NCBI RefSeq assembly: GCF_001428895.1
Contig: NZ_LMJA01000007.1
Span: forward strand, 1 to 64,000
Direction: 5' to 3'
Length of the DNA: 64,000 nt
Source: Mycobacterium sp. Root265
GTDB lineage: Bacteria; Actinomycetota; Actinomycetes; Mycobacteriales; Mycobacteriaceae
Position 1 is the stretch's first letter, and each line of letters opens with the position of its first letter. The position numbers were made by a program, and so were the translations under genes. Of the stretch, positions 16,314 to 25,009 are shown piece by piece. The notes under the pieces were generated by a model. The model saw only the letters and a program-made list of their open reading frames with translations. It ran no database searches and had not been told where the DNA came from.

Positions 16314-17063
16314 TTGGCGGGGAACACGTCGGTACCGGGCACCACGGTGGCCTCCAGGTTGCTGGCGATCGTCGGCGCCTTTGATGAGCGCCACCGCGCG
16401 CTGACGCTCACCGAACTCGCCCAGCGGGCCGGACTGACGGTACCGACCGCATCGCGGCTGACCGGGGAACTGGTGGCGGGGGCGGCCCTGGAACGCCGCG
16501 CGGACGGGCGGTTCGTGATCGGCAGGCTGTTGTGGGAGGCCGGTCTGCAGGCACCGGTGGAAGGCCGGTTGAAGCAGGTCGCCGAGCCGTTTCTGTACGA
16601 CGTGTACGCCGCCACCCTGGCCACGGTGCACCTCGCGGTGCGCGACGGGGCCCAGGTGCTCTACCTGGCCCGGATGTCGGGGCGGGCGTCGGTGCCGATC
16701 GTGAGCACGGTGGGCAGCCGGCTGCCGATGCACAGCACCGGGGTGGGTAAGGTCCTGCTCGCCCATGCGCCGGCCGACGTGCGCGGCGAGGTGTTTGCCG
16801 CGCTGGTGCGGGTCACCGCCAAGACGATCACGTCGCCGGCGGTGCTCGACGCGCAGCTGGAGCGGATCCGCCGCGATGGGGTGGCGGTGACGGTGGAGGA
16901 GATGTCGATCGGGGCGTGTTCGATGGCGGTGCCGGTGATCCGCGCCTCGGACAACGCCGTGGCGGCCGCGATCGGGGTGGTGGTGCCCACCCTGAAACGC
17001 GACCGCCAGCGGTTGTTGGGAGCTCTGCAGGTTGCCGCGCGGGGAATCGGGCGCCTGCTCTGA
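16314..17063 (+). CDS. IclR-family regulator, probably of the pca operon
   Basis: A 249-residue IclR-type regulator. The N-terminal winged helix (about 10-70, LTLTELAQRAGLTVPTASRLTGEL) is followed by the GAF-like effector domain, with LPMHSTGVGKVLLAHAP at about 141-157 and the C-terminal EEMSIGACSMAVPVI. The start is taken as TTG at 16314, preceded by AAGGA eight bases upstream; this fits the usual N-terminal length. It is divergent from pcaHGBC, which is the standard arrangement for PcaR/PcaU-type regulators responding to protocatechuate or beta-ketoadipate. It converges with the transporter gene, separated by 3 bases. Confidence 0.85.
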   Translation: MAGNTSVPGTTVASRLLAIVGAFDERHRALTLTELAQRAGLTVPTASRLTGELVAGAALERRADGRFVIGRLLWEAGLQAPVEGRLKQVAEPFLYDVYAATLATVHLAVRDGAQVLYLARMSGRASVPIVSTVGSRLPMHSTGVGKVLLAHAPADVRGEVFAALVRVTAKTITSPAVLDAQLERIRRDGVAVTVEEMSIGACSMAVPVIRASDNAVAAAIGVVVPTLKRDRQRLLGALQVAARGIGRLL

Positions 17064-17066
17064 GCC

Positions 17067-18407
17067 TCAGTGCTTGACGAGTTGGCCCTCGGGTAGCACG
17101 CGATGACCCAGCTGTTCGGTGGGCACGTCCCGGGTTTCGCGGGCGGTCAGGGCCGACCCCGCGGCGATCAGGCACACCACCGCGGTGAAGATGCTGATGA
17201 CCACCCAGCCACCCTCGCGGACCCCACCCAGTGCGGTGACGATCGACGGCGCGAAACCTGCTACCAGGAAGCCCAATTGGGTGCCGATGGCCAGGCCCGA
17301 GAACCGCACCTGGGTGGAGAACATCTCACCGTAGAACGAGGGCCAGACCGCGTTGGCGGCGGCGTAACCGCACGAGAAGGTGGCGACCGCCAGGGCGAAG
17401 GTCAGCAGATGGTTGCCCTGGCTCATCGAGAGCATGTAGAAGGGCATCAGTGCCGCCGAGGACAGGGCGCCGTAGATGAACACCGGCTTTCGGCCGATGC
17501 GGTCGGCGAGCCTGCCGAAGAACGGCTGGGTGATCAGCGCACCGACGTTGGCGACCACGACGAGCCACAGGGTGAGGTCGGCTTCCAGGCCGACCGCTTT
17601 GCCGTAGGCGAGGGCCAGGTTTCCGAAAACCGTTGACACCGCGGCGATGAAGGCGCAGAGGATGACCCGCACCACATCGCGCCAGTGGTTGCGCAGCAAC
17701 GGGATGAGCGGCATCCGGGCGATCGTGCCGGCCTTCTTGGCCTCGGTGAACTGCGGGGTCTCGTGCAGCTGGCGACGGATGAAGTAGGCGACCACCACGA
17801 CGACGGCCGACAGCCAGAACGGGACACGCCAGCCCCAGCTGTACTTGGCTTCATCGGGTAGCGCCATGAAGGGGATCATCACCAGTGAGGCCAGGATGAG
17901 GCCGCCCTGGGTGCCGGTCAGCGTCCACGATGTGTAGAAGGCCCGCTGGTTGTCCGGGGAGTGCTCCAACGTCAGCGAACTGGCGCCGGCCTGCTCACCC
18001 GCGGCCGAAAGTCCCTGCAACAGCCGGCACAGCACCAGCAACCCGGGTGCGGCCCACCCGATGGTGTCGAAGCCTGGCAGGCAGCCGATCAGGAAGGTGG
18101 AGATGCCCATCAGGACCAGGGTGAACATCAGGACGCGCTGGCGGCCGATGCGGTCACCGAAGTGACCGAGGATGACGGCGCCGACGGGGCGGGCCACGTA
18201 GGCGAAGCCGAAGGTGGCGAACGACATCACCAGGGCGGCTTCGTCATTCGACGGGAAGAAGACGTGCGGGAAGATCAGTGCGGCGGCCGAGCCGAACAGG
18301 AAGAAGTCGTAGTACTCCACGGCACTTCCCATGAAGCTGGCCAGTGCGGCCTTGCGTGGCGTGCGGATCGGTGTTGATTCCGGAGGCTGCGCTTCGGTGG
18401 TGGTCAT
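17067..18407 (-). CDS. MHS-family MFS transporter, probable shikimate/quinate importer
   Basis: A 446-residue, 12-helix major facilitator of the metabolite:H+ symporter family. Family signatures include ASFMGSAVEYYDFFLFGSAA at the first helix, GHFGDRIGRQRVL between helices 2 and 3, LQGLSAAGEQAGA in helix 4 and the second-half repeat GRLADRIGRKPVF. ShiA-type shikimate and dehydroshikimate transporters belong here. It lies 63 bases downstream of the quinate/shikimate dehydrogenase gene on the same strand, so uptake of quinate, shikimate or dehydroshikimate is the likely job. Specificity within the family cannot be read from the sequence alone. Confidence 0.8.
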   Translation of the reverse strand: MTTTEAQPPESTPIRTPRKAALASFMGSAVEYYDFFLFGSAAALIFPHVFFPSNDEAALVMSFATFGFAYVARPVGAVILGHFGDRIGRQRVLMFTLVLMGISTFLIGCLPGFDTIGWAAPGLLVLCRLLQGLSAAGEQAGASSLTLEHSPDNQRAFYTSWTLTGTQGGLILASLVMIPFMALPDEAKYSWGWRVPFWLSAVVVVVAYFIRRQLHETPQFTEAKKAGTIARMPLIPLLRNHWRDVVRVILCAFIAAVSTVFGNLALAYGKAVGLEADLTLWLVVVANVGALITQPFFGRLADRIGRKPVFIYGALSSAALMPFYMLSMSQGNHLLTFALAVATFSCGYAAANAVWPSFYGEMFSTQVRFSGLAIGTQLGFLVAGFAPSIVTALGGVREGGWVVISIFTAVVCLIAAGSALTARETRDVPTEQLGHRVLPEGQLVKH

Positions 18408-18470
18408 CCGGGTCTCCTTTGAACGGATCTGGCGGGTGGGTGGGGATCAGGTCAGGCGGGCGGGTTGGTC

Positions 18471-19331
18471 TCAGGCGACGAGATTGCGGAAATGGGTGGA
18501 CATGCGGGCGGCATCGGGGGTGATGCCGGTGATCAGTGCGAAGGCGTCGACGGCTTGGTAGACGGCCATGTGGCCGCCGTCGAGGGTGCGGCACCCGGCC
18601 GCGCGCGCGGCCTGCAGCAGCGCGGTGTCCAGCGGTCGGTAGACGATGTCGGCGACCCACAGCCCCGGGTGCAGCAGCGCGGCGTCGAAGGCGATGCCGG
18701 GGTGTTCGGCCATCCCGGTCGGGGTGGCGTGCACGACGCCGTCGGCGCCGGGCAGCAGCACCGAGAGTTTGTCGAAGGACGAGGCGTCGACACGGGCCAG
18801 CGGGTGCCGGCCGCCGAGTTCGTGCGCGAGTGCGGTCGCGCGGTCGATATCCAGGTCGACGATGCTCAGGTGCCCGACCCCGAGGCGCAACAGCGCGTCG
18901 GCGACCGCCGTGCCTGCTCCGCCGGCGCCGATCAGCACCACGGTGTCCAGTGCCGCGCCCGGCAAGGCCTCCGTGACACCGTGGGCGAACCCGGTGGTGT
19001 CGGTGTTGTAGCCGATGGCGCGGGCACCGTCGAAGACGACGGTGTTGACCGCGCCGAGCGTGGCGGCCACCTCGTCGATGTCGTCGAGGTGGGGGAGCAC
19101 CAGCTGCTTGCACGGGTGGGTGATGTTGAGGCCGTTGTAGCCCAGGGTGCGGGCCCAGGTGAGGATCTCGCCGACCTGTTCGGGCGCCAGGCCCAGCGTG
19201 CCCAGGTCCAGGGTGCGGTAGACGTAGTCGAGGCCCTGGGCGCGGCCCTCGGCCATGTGCAGCGCGGGCGTCAGCGACGGACCGATGCCGTTGCCGATGA
19301 GCCCTACCAAGTATGGCTGCGGATGGTTCAT
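18471..19331 (-). CDS. qsuD: Quinate/shikimate dehydrogenase (QsuD-like)
   Basis: A 286-residue AroE-superfamily dehydrogenase. The substrate site has S19 and T21 (GPSLTPALH), K75 (NITHPCKQ), N96 and D111. The Ser-x-Thr pattern, in place of the Ser-x-Ser of biosynthetic AroE, is characteristic of the Corynebacterium quinate/shikimate dehydrogenase, which uses NAD and works catabolically. The dinucleotide loop GAGGAG is at 135-140. It oxidises quinate to 3-dehydroquinate and shikimate to 3-dehydroshikimate. It is first in an operon with the MHS transporter. A TetR-type operator lies 16 bases upstream of the start codon. Confidence 0.87.
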   Translation of the reverse strand: MNHPQPYLVGLIGNGIGPSLTPALHMAEGRAQGLDYVYRTLDLGTLGLAPEQVGEILTWARTLGYNGLNITHPCKQLVLPHLDDIDEVAATLGAVNTVVFDGARAIGYNTDTTGFAHGVTEALPGAALDTVVLIGAGGAGTAVADALLRLGVGHLSIVDLDIDRATALAHELGGRHPLARVDASSFDKLSVLLPGADGVVHATPTGMAEHPGIAFDAALLHPGLWVADIVYRPLDTALLQAARAAGCRTLDGGHMAVYQAVDAFALITGITPDAARMSTHFRNLVA

Positions 19332-19346
19332 CTGCGTCCTGCTCCC

Positions 19347-19368
19347 TTAATGTACTAACTGGTACGTA
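19347..19368. promoter_or_regulatory. TetR-type operator before the quinate/shikimate dehydrogenase operon
   Basis: TTAATGTACTAACTGGT (19347-19363) matches 14 of 17 bases of the reverse complement of the element at 20165-20181 in front of the qsuB-like gene. The dyad form AATGTACTA-AC-TGGTACGTA (19349-19368) is imperfect. Shared presence at both catabolic promoters, next to a TetR gene, marks it as that regulator's operator. Confidence 0.65.
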
Positions 19369-19477
19369 CGCAAAGTAGAGCACTGTGTCGCGGGTCGCGT
19401 CAAGGGGCGAATGTGAACTGGGTCTCTGACCTGGGTTCGGGCCGGTGAGCCGGCTGGTGTGCGGTGCGGTGGCCGCG

Positions 19478-20122
19478 TCAGGGCTGGGTGGTGAGCCAGC
19501 CGACCACCATGTCGCCGAGCATCCGGCGTAGGTGGGCGCGCTGCGACGTCTCGGTGAAGTCCACGTCGAACAGGTATCCGAAGGTGAAGCGATTGGCCAC
19601 CTGGAACACGCAGTAGGAGCTGATCACCACGTGCACGTCGAGGGCCACGACGTCATCGCGGAAGACGCCGGTCGCGCGCCCGTCGCGCAGGATCTCATCG
19701 AGCAGCGAGGTGGCCGGCCGGGACAGGTCGGGCAGTTCGCGCAGCTGCTGAATGAACTCACCACGGTGGATGTTCTCGATGGACACCAGCCGGATGAACG
19801 CGTCGTGGGCGATGTGGTGATCGAAGGTGACCTCGGCCAGCCGGCGGATCGCCACGACCGGGTTGTCGTGGTCGACGCGCAGCTTCTGCTCGGCCTGGCG
19901 GATGCCGCGGTACGCGTTCTCCAGGACGGCCAGATACAGCTGTTCCTTGCTGCCGAAGTAGTAGTAGATCATCCGCTTGGTGGTGCGGGTCCGCTCGGCG
20001 ATCTCGTCCACCCGCGCACCGGAATAGCCGGATTCGGCGAAGACCTCGGTGGCCACCGCGAGCAGTTCCGCCCGCGTGCGCTCGGCATCGCGCTGCAGTT
20101 CGGCTTTGGGCTTGGCGGCCAT
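19478..20122 (-). CDS. TetR-family regulator of quinate/shikimate catabolism (inferred)
   Basis: A 214-residue TetR protein. The DNA-binding domain (about 12-60) contains LLAVATEVFAESGYSGARVDEIAERTRTTK split by the usual turn, then MIYYYFGSKEQLYLAVLENAY. The C-terminal ligand domain is of the TetR_C type seen near aromatic and shikimate catabolic genes. The ATG at 20122 (MAAKPKAELQ) is selected; longer in-frame extensions have no homology. It is divergent from the dehydroshikimate dehydratase gene, with a 20-bp palindrome in the gap and a sister copy at the dehydrogenase promoter. Repression relieved by shikimate, quinate or protocatechuate is likely. Confidence 0.85.
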   Translation of the reverse strand: MAAKPKAELQRDAERTRAELLAVATEVFAESGYSGARVDEIAERTRTTKRMIYYYFGSKEQLYLAVLENAYRGIRQAEQKLRVDHDNPVVAIRRLAEVTFDHHIAHDAFIRLVSIENIHRGEFIQQLRELPDLSRPATSLLDEILRDGRATGVFRDDVVALDVHVVISSYCVFQVANRFTFGYLFDVDFTETSQRAHLRRMLGDMVVGWLTTQP

Positions 20123-20159
20123 GGGGGCAGAGCTTACTGGGGCCGACCCCTTCCCAGGC

Positions 20160-20181
20160 AATGAACTAACTAGTACATTAA
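20160..20181. promoter_or_regulatory. TetR-type operator in the tetR/qsuB divergent promoter
   Basis: AATGAACTA-AC-TAGTACATT (20160-20179) is a 9-bp inverted repeat with one mismatch. Its reverse complement TTAATGTACTAGTTAGT (20181-20165) recurs with three changes at 19347-19363. The site ends 6 bases before the qsuB-like ATG, so bound repressor would cover the promoter or start site of that gene. Confidence 0.7.
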
Positions 20182-20187
20182 TTGGGC

Positions 20188-21933
20188 ATGAAGACTTCGA
20201 TCGCCACCGTGTCACTGTCGGGCTCGCTGGTCGAGAAGCTGCACGCGTGCGCCGCGGCCGGATTCGACGGCGTCGAGATCTTCGAACCCGACCTGATCGC
20301 CAGCGTCCATTCACCCGAAGAGATCCGGCACCTGGCCCACCGGCTGGGGCTGCGCCTGGACCTGTACCAGCCGTTGCGTGACCTCGAAGGCGTCGACGAG
20401 ACCACCTTCGCCGACAACTTGCGGCGCGCCGATGCCACCTTCGCCACCGCCGAGCGCCTCGGTATCGACACCGTGCTGGTGTGCAGCAATGTCGCCACCG
20501 CGACCATCGACTCCGATGAGGTCTCCGCAGACCAGCTGCGCCGCATCGGTGACATCGCGCGGGCCCGCGGCATCCGGATCGCATTCGAGGCGTTGGCGTG
20601 GGGCCGCTATATCGATGACTATCGCCGCGCCTGGCGCATCGTCGAGATCGCCGATCACCCGAATGTCGGTGTCTGCCTTGACAGTTTCCACGTGCTCTCG
20701 CGCGGGCACGATCCGTCGGCGATCGAACAGATCACCGGTGAGAAGATCTTCTACCTGCAGCTCGCCGATGCCCCGGCACTGTCCATGGACGTGCTGTCCT
20801 GGAGCAGGCACCACCGGCTGTTCCCCGGGGAGGGCAGCTTCGATCTGGCCGCCTTCGTACGACACACCCTGGCCGCCGGGTACGACGGGCCGTGGTCGCT
20901 GGAGGTCTTCAACGACACCTTCCGCCAGACCGATCCGGGCCACACCGCGGTCCACGCACTGCGCTCGCTGCGCTGGCTGGGCGATCAGGTGCTGCACACG
21001 CTCACCGATGCCAAGCCGCCGACCGGCTTCGACTTCGTCGAGATCAAGGCCGAGGACACCAGCGAGGTCGAGGTACTGCTGGGCCAGCTGGGCTTCACGC
21101 CGCGCGGCAAGCACCGCACCAAGCCGGTGTCGCTGTGGTCCGCCGGTGATGCCCGGGTGGTGCTCAACGAACAGCAGGCCCGCGATCAGGTGCCGCACGT
21201 CGCCGCGGTCGGTCTGCAGGTACCGGACGCCGCGGCCACCTCGCAGCGCGCCGCCGAACTGATGGCGCCGGTGGCCTACCGCCGGACCTACGCTGCCGAG
21301 CAACCGCTGGGCGCCGCAGTGGCCCCCGACGGCACGGAGTTTTTCTGGACGGCGGCCCCCCGGTGGGTCGACGAATTCGAGGGCGGCCTCGCCGACGACG
21401 GCCGGGCCATGGCGATCGATCACGTCAACCTGACCCAGCCCTGGCAGACCGCCGACGACGCGGTGCTGTTCCTGACCAGCGTGTTCGGTCTGTCCGCCGG
21501 GGCGCCCGCCGAGGTGCCCGGCCCCACCGGACTGATCCGCAGCCAGGTCATGCACAACGCGGACCTGTCGGTGCGGCTGCCGCTCAATGTCGCCCCGCAC
21601 ATCCTGGACGGCGCAGGCTTGCCCCAGCACGTCGCCTTTGCCTGCGATGACGTCATCGCACTGGCCCGCGCCGCCGCGGGCAACGGCCTGCCCTTCCTGC
21701 CGGTGCCCGACAACTACTACGACTACCTGTCCGGGCGGTTCGGGCTGCCCGATGAGCGGGTTGCCGAACTGAAGGCGCTCAACCTGCTCTACGACCGCAG
21801 CCCGCGGGGCGAGTTCATCCACTTCTACACCCGCACGGTCGGCACGGTGTTCTTCGAGTTCGTGCAGCGTATCGGCGGGTACGACGGCTACGGCACCGAT
21901 AACGCGCCGGTGCGCCTTGCCGCCCAGCGCTAG
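20188..21933 (+). CDS. qsuB: 3-dehydroshikimate dehydratase fused to HPPD-like domain (QsuB type)
   Basis: A 581-residue two-domain protein. The N-terminal TIM barrel (about 1-275) is a sugar-phosphate-isomerase-like dehydroshikimate dehydratase. Metal ligands are recognisable in [28 protein letters not shown] and SLEVFND. The C-terminal half (about 285-575) is a vicinal-oxygen-chelate domain resembling 4-hydroxyphenylpyruvate dioxygenase, with [14 protein letters not shown] and [15 protein letters not shown]. This is the architecture of Corynebacterium glutamicum QsuB, which turns 3-dehydroshikimate into protocatechuate. The ATG at 20188 directly follows the operator, with no ribosome site, so translation may be leaderless. 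It feeds PcaGH. Confidence 0.9.
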   Translation: MKTSIATVSLSGSLVEKLHACAAAGFDGVEIFEPDLIASVHSPEEIRHLAHRLGLRLDLYQPLRDLEGVDETTFADNLRRADATFATAERLGIDTVLVCSNVATATIDSDEVSADQLRRIGDIARARGIRIAFEALAWGRYIDDYRRAWRIVEIADHPNVGVCLDSFHVLSRGHDPSAIEQITGEKIFYLQLADAPALSMDVLSWSRHHRLFPGEGSFDLAAFVRHTLAAGYDGPWSLEVFNDTFRQTDPGHTAVHALRSLRWLGDQVLHTLTDAKPPTGFDFVEIKAEDTSEVEVLLGQLGFTPRGKHRTKPVSLWSAGDARVVLNEQQARDQVPHVAAVGLQVPDAAATSQRAAELMAPVAYRRTYAAEQPLGAAVAPDGTEFFWTAAPRWVDEFEGGLADDGRAMAIDHVNLTQPWQTADDAVLFLTSVFGLSAGAPAEVPGPTGLIRSQVMHNADLSVRLPLNVAPHILDGAGLPQHVAFACDDVIALARAAAGNGLPFLPVPDNYYDYLSGRFGLPDERVAELKALNLLYDRSPRGEFIHFYTRTVGTVFFEFVQRIGGYDGYGTDNAPVRLAAQR

Positions 21934-21953
21934 TGCATCGGTACCGTATTTGC

Positions 21954-22394
21954 GTGACCCAACCCCGCCTGCTCCTCGTCAACGGGCCGAACCTCAATCT
22001 GCTCGGCACCCGCCAGCCTGAGGTCTACGGCGCCACCACGCTGGCCGAGATCGAGTCCGATGTCGCCGCCCAGGCCGCCGGATCCGGGTTCGAGGTGCGC
22101 GCCACCCAGAGCAACCACGAGGGCGCGCTCATCGACGCGATCCACGCCGCGCGCGGCGATTGTGTCGGCATCATCATCAACCCCGGCGCCTACAGCCACA
22201 CCTCGATCGCCATCGCCGATGCCCTGCGATCGGTCGAATTGCCGGTCGTCGAAGTGCATTTGAGCAATGTGCACGCGCGTGAGGAATACCGCCGGCACTC
22301 GTTCGTGTCGGAGGTGGCCGACGTCGTGATCGCCGGTGCCGGGCCCGCCGGCTACGAGTACGCGGTGCGCTACTTCGCCGCCAAACTGTCGTGA
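21954..22394 (+). CDS. aroQ: Type II 3-dehydroquinate dehydratase AroQ (QsuC role)
   Basis: A 146-residue dodecameric-type dehydroquinase that interconverts 3-dehydroquinate and 3-dehydroshikimate. Active-site elements are all present: NGPNLNLLG, the flexible lid GTRQPEVYG with Arg and Tyr, NPGAYSHTS with Asn and His, and [16 protein letters not shown]. The GTG at 21954 yields the standard N-terminus [16 protein letters not shown] at 21942-21947 would start transcription at this GTG, pointing to a leaderless message. It lies 20 bases after the qsuB-like gene, so here it probably serves catabolism, though it could also back up the biosynthetic shikimate pathway. Confidence 0.92.
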   Translation: MTQPRLLLVNGPNLNLLGTRQPEVYGATTLAEIESDVAAQAAGSGFEVRATQSNHEGALIDAIHAARGDCVGIIINPGAYSHTSIAIADALRSVELPVVEVHLSNVHAREEYRRHSFVSEVADVVIAGAGPAGYEYAVRYFAAKLS

Positions 22395-22771
22395 ACCTGC
22401 AGCCGCCGATCGTCCGCTATGTGGGGTTACTGGTGGCGGCCGAAGGCGTGGCCGCGCTCGTCATGGCCGTGGTGCTGCTGGTCCGGGCCTTCGCCGGTGC
22501 CGATCAGCAGATCGTCAACGGCTACGGCACCGCGGTCTGGTTCCTGCTGATCGGCGGCGGCGTGCTGGCCGGTGGCTGGGCGCTGATCACTGCCCGGCGC
22601 TGGGGCCGCGGCATCGCGGTGCCCACCAACCTGCTGCTGCTGCCGATCGCCTGGTACGTCATCACCAGTCATCATGTGGTCTACGGCATCCTGGTCGGTC
22701 TGCTGGCGCTGACCGCGCTGGGCATGTTGTTCAGCCCGTCGGCGGTGCAGTGGATGGCGGGCCGGGACTAA
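22391..22771 (+). CDS. Four-helix integral membrane protein (Rv3217c-like)
   Basis: A 126-residue very hydrophobic protein with four predicted membrane segments at about 9-31, 48-68, 77-93 and 95-113 and little outside them. It resembles the conserved mycobacterial membrane protein at the Rv3217c position. No functional motif is visible. GTG at 22391 overlaps the aroQ stop (GTGA), so it is translationally coupled to aroQ here, although in M. tuberculosis its neighbour is different. It therefore marks the second border of the accessory catabolic block. Its stop overlaps that of the converging acetyltransferase by 4 bases. Confidence 0.75.
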   Translation: MNLQPPIVRYVGLLVAAEGVAALVMAVVLLVRAFAGADQQIVNGYGTAVWFLLIGGGVLAGGWALITARRWGRGIAVPTNLLLLPIAWYVITSHHVVYGILVGLLALTALGMLFSPSAVQWMAGRD

Positions 22772-23253
22772 CCCGTTTCGCCGGCCAGTGCGGTGAGTTC
22801 CGGCCCCGACACCCGGTAGGTGGTCCATTCGGTCTGCGGTTTCCCGCCGACGGCGTCATACAGCGCGATGGCATTGACGTTCCAGTTCAGCACCGCCCAG
22901 CTCAGTCGCGTGTAGCCGTGGGTTTCGCACTCGGCGGCCAACGTGGACAACAACTTCCGGGCCAGACCGCGGCGGCGGAAATCCGGCCGCACGTAAAGGT
23001 CCTCGAGGTAGATCCCGGACACCCCGTCCCAGGTGGAGAAGTTCAGGAACCACACCGCCGTTGCCGCGGCCCGGCCGTCGATCTCGACAATATGGGCGTG
23101 TGCCGTCGGCTGATCGTTGAAAAGAGCGTTGTGCAGCGATGTTTCGGTCACCACGCATTCATCGGCGGCGTGTTCGAACTCGGCGAGCTCGCGGATCATG
23201 GCGACGATCTCGGCCTCGTCGCCCGGTCGTGCGCGGCGGATCACTTCGGTCAT
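22768..23253 (-). CDS. GNAT N-acetyltransferase, SSAT2/thialysine-type (Rv3216 position)
   Basis: A 161-residue GNAT acetyltransferase. The acetyl-CoA loop is LYVRPDFRRRGLARKLL (about 87-103), preceded by IYLEDLYV and followed by the motif-B segment LSWAVLNWNVNAIALYDAVGG. These are strongly reminiscent of diamine/thialysine acetyltransferases of the SSAT2 type. The acceptor is probably a small amine. The gene is last in the minus-strand unit gpm2-entC-GNAT and overlaps entC by four bases (ATGA). Confidence 0.85.
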   Translation of the reverse strand: MTEVIRRARPGDEAEIVAMIRELAEFEHAADECVVTETSLHNALFNDQPTAHAHIVEIDGRAAATAVWFLNFSTWDGVSGIYLEDLYVRPDFRRRGLARKLLSTLAAECETHGYTRLSWAVLNWNVNAIALYDAVGGKPQTEWTTYRVSGPELTALAGETG

Positions 23254-24341
23254 GTGGGTGCCCCCAGCCCTGTCAGGATCGTGCGGAATTTCGTGGTGGT
23301 CTCGTCGACCTCGTCATCGGGGTCGGATTCGGCGACGATGCCGCCGCCGGCATGGGCGAGTGCGCTGAGTCGGTCCGCGGCCAGCACCGCGCACCGGATC
23401 GACACGACCCAGCGGCCGTCGCCGCGCTCATCGCACCAGCCGACGGCGCCGGCGTAGAAGCCGCGGTCGCCCTCCAACTCGGTGATCAACTCCGCGGCCA
23501 GGTCGGTGGGCACCCCGCCCACCGCCGGTGTCGGGTGCAGCGCGAGCGCCAGATCCAGGGCGGTGGTGTCCGCCGACCGCAACCGGCCGCGGATCGGGGT
23601 GCTCAGATGCCACAGCGCATCGGTGCCGTGCAGTTCCGGTTCCGCGGCGATCTCCAGATCGACGCACAGTGGTTCCAGGGCCGAACGCATCACGTCGACG
23701 ACGAGCGCGTGCTCATGCCGGTTCTTGCCGGACGCCGCCAGCGCCGCCGCATTGCGCGCGTCGGCGTCGGGGTCCGCCGAGCGCGGCGCGGAACCGGCGA
23801 ACGGCTGACAGACGACCGTGTCACCGTCGCGGGCCACGAGCAGTTCCGGACTGGCGCCCACGAGGAACTGTCCCAGATACTCGGGCCCGGCGGGGGACAG
23901 GTCGGCCAGGTAGACCGTGGCCGCGGGATCGGCACCGGCCAGCCGTCGCAGCACCGAGCGGGCATCCCACGGGGTGTCGGCGGCCAGTCGCAACGCGCGC
24001 GCCAGCACCACCTTCTGCAGCGGCGAGTCCGGCGCGCGCAGGCGGCGCACGGCCTCGGCCACCCGTTCCCGGTGCACGGGGCCCGGCGGCAGGGTGTCGC
24101 GGGTGTGGATCGCCGGTGCGGGAGTGTCCGGCCACTCCGGCAATCCGCCGGTCTGCTGCACGGTGCCGGGCACGTGCAGGGCGGCGGGGCCGTCGAGGTC
24201 AAAAGGCAACGCGCCCATGATGATCGGCGCGGCACCCGTGCGCAGCGCGTGCTGAGCCGCGGCCACCTCGGAGAAACCGGCGCGGCTGCCGTCGGCCACC
24301 AGGGTGCCCGACGGTCCGGACAGGACAAAGGTTGGGGTCAC
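23250..24341 (-). CDS. entC: Isochorismate synthase EntC/MenF type
   Basis: A 363-residue chorismate-binding enzyme converting chorismate to isochorismate, used for menaquinone or siderophore salicylate synthesis. The chorismate-binding core includes PLQKVVLARALRL, the Mg-site segment KNRHEHALVVDVMR, LWHLSTPIRGRL, LHPTPAVGGVP and the final GGGIVAESDPDDEVDETTTKF. GTG at 24341 overlaps the stop of the upstream phosphatase (GTGA) and gives the length expected for the Rv3215 family. No iron-box sequence was recognised upstream, as the gene lies inside an operon. Confidence 0.92.
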   Translation of the reverse strand: MTPTFVLSGPSGTLVADGSRAGFSEVAAAQHALRTGAAPIIMGALPFDLDGPAALHVPGTVQQTGGLPEWPDTPAPAIHTRDTLPPGPVHRERVAEAVRRLRAPDSPLQKVVLARALRLAADTPWDARSVLRRLAGADPAATVYLADLSPAGPEYLGQFLVGASPELLVARDGDTVVCQPFAGSAPRSADPDADARNAAALAASGKNRHEHALVVDVMRSALEPLCVDLEIAAEPELHGTDALWHLSTPIRGRLRSADTTALDLALALHPTPAVGGVPTDLAAELITELEGDRGFYAGAVGWCDERGDGRWVVSIRCAVLAADRLSALAHAGGGIVAESDPDDEVDETTTKFRTILTGLGAPT

Positions 24342-24952
24342 GCCGGCGGTAGGCACGGGTTGGTGTGCCCGGTCAGCCCGAGCGCGCTGATCTGACGGAT
24401 GCCCTTCTCGAATCCGCACACCGCGATCGAGGCGGCGGCCATCGAGAACCGCACCCCTTCGGAGAGGGGCAGCTCGACCCACCGGCTCAGCACCGACCGG
24501 GAGAAATGGCCGTGGCCGACGAACACGACGTCCCGGGACTGCATGTGTTCCAAGGCCAGGGCGATGGCGGCGTCGGCGCGGTCGGACACCTGGATGGCCG
24601 TCTCGCCGCCGGGGGATTCGTGCGTCCACACCGTCCAGCCCGGAACCGTTTCGCGGATCTCGGGGGTGGTCAGGCCCTCGTAGTCGCCGTAATCCCATTC
24701 GGCCAGCAGGGGTGAGACCTCATCGACGGTCAATCCGGCGAGTTCGGCGGTCACCTGTGCGCGCTGTCGGGGGCTGCTGACCACCAGCGGGTTGCGCAAT
24801 TGCAGGTCGCCGATGACCTCGGCGGCCAGCTTGGCCTGTTCGCGGCCGATGTCGAGGAGTTCGATGTCGGTGCGTCCGGTGTGCCTGCCACTGCGCGACC
24901 ACTCGGTTTCGCCATGGCGCAGCAAGATCAGCCGATGCTGGTGGACGCTCAC
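24338..24952 (-). CDS. gpm2: Histidine phosphatase (Rv3214/Gpm2, acid phosphatase)
   Basis: A 204-residue member of the phosphoglycerate-mutase-like superfamily. The catalytic RHGETEWS motif begins at about residue 12, and the second catalytic histidine lies in VFVGHGHFSRSVL. The M. tuberculosis homologue, although named gpm2, was characterised as a broad acid phosphatase rather than a mutase, and the pattern here is the same. GTG at 24952 fits the known length. It heads the operon with entC and a GNAT gene and is divergent from a parA-like gene across 57 bases. Confidence 0.9.
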   Translation of the reverse strand: MSVHQHRLILLRHGETEWSRSGRHTGRTDIELLDIGREQAKLAAEVIGDLQLRNPLVVSSPRQRAQVTAELAGLTVDEVSPLLAEWDYGDYEGLTTPEIRETVPGWTVWTHESPGGETAIQVSDRADAAIALALEHMQSRDVVFVGHGHFSRSVLSRWVELPLSEGVRFSMAAASIAVCGFEKGIRQISALGLTGHTNPCLPPA

Positions 24953-25009
24953 AGGTGCGATTCTGCCGCACGGAGCAGCCAACCGCCGCATCCGTGCTTG
25001 GATGGTGCT

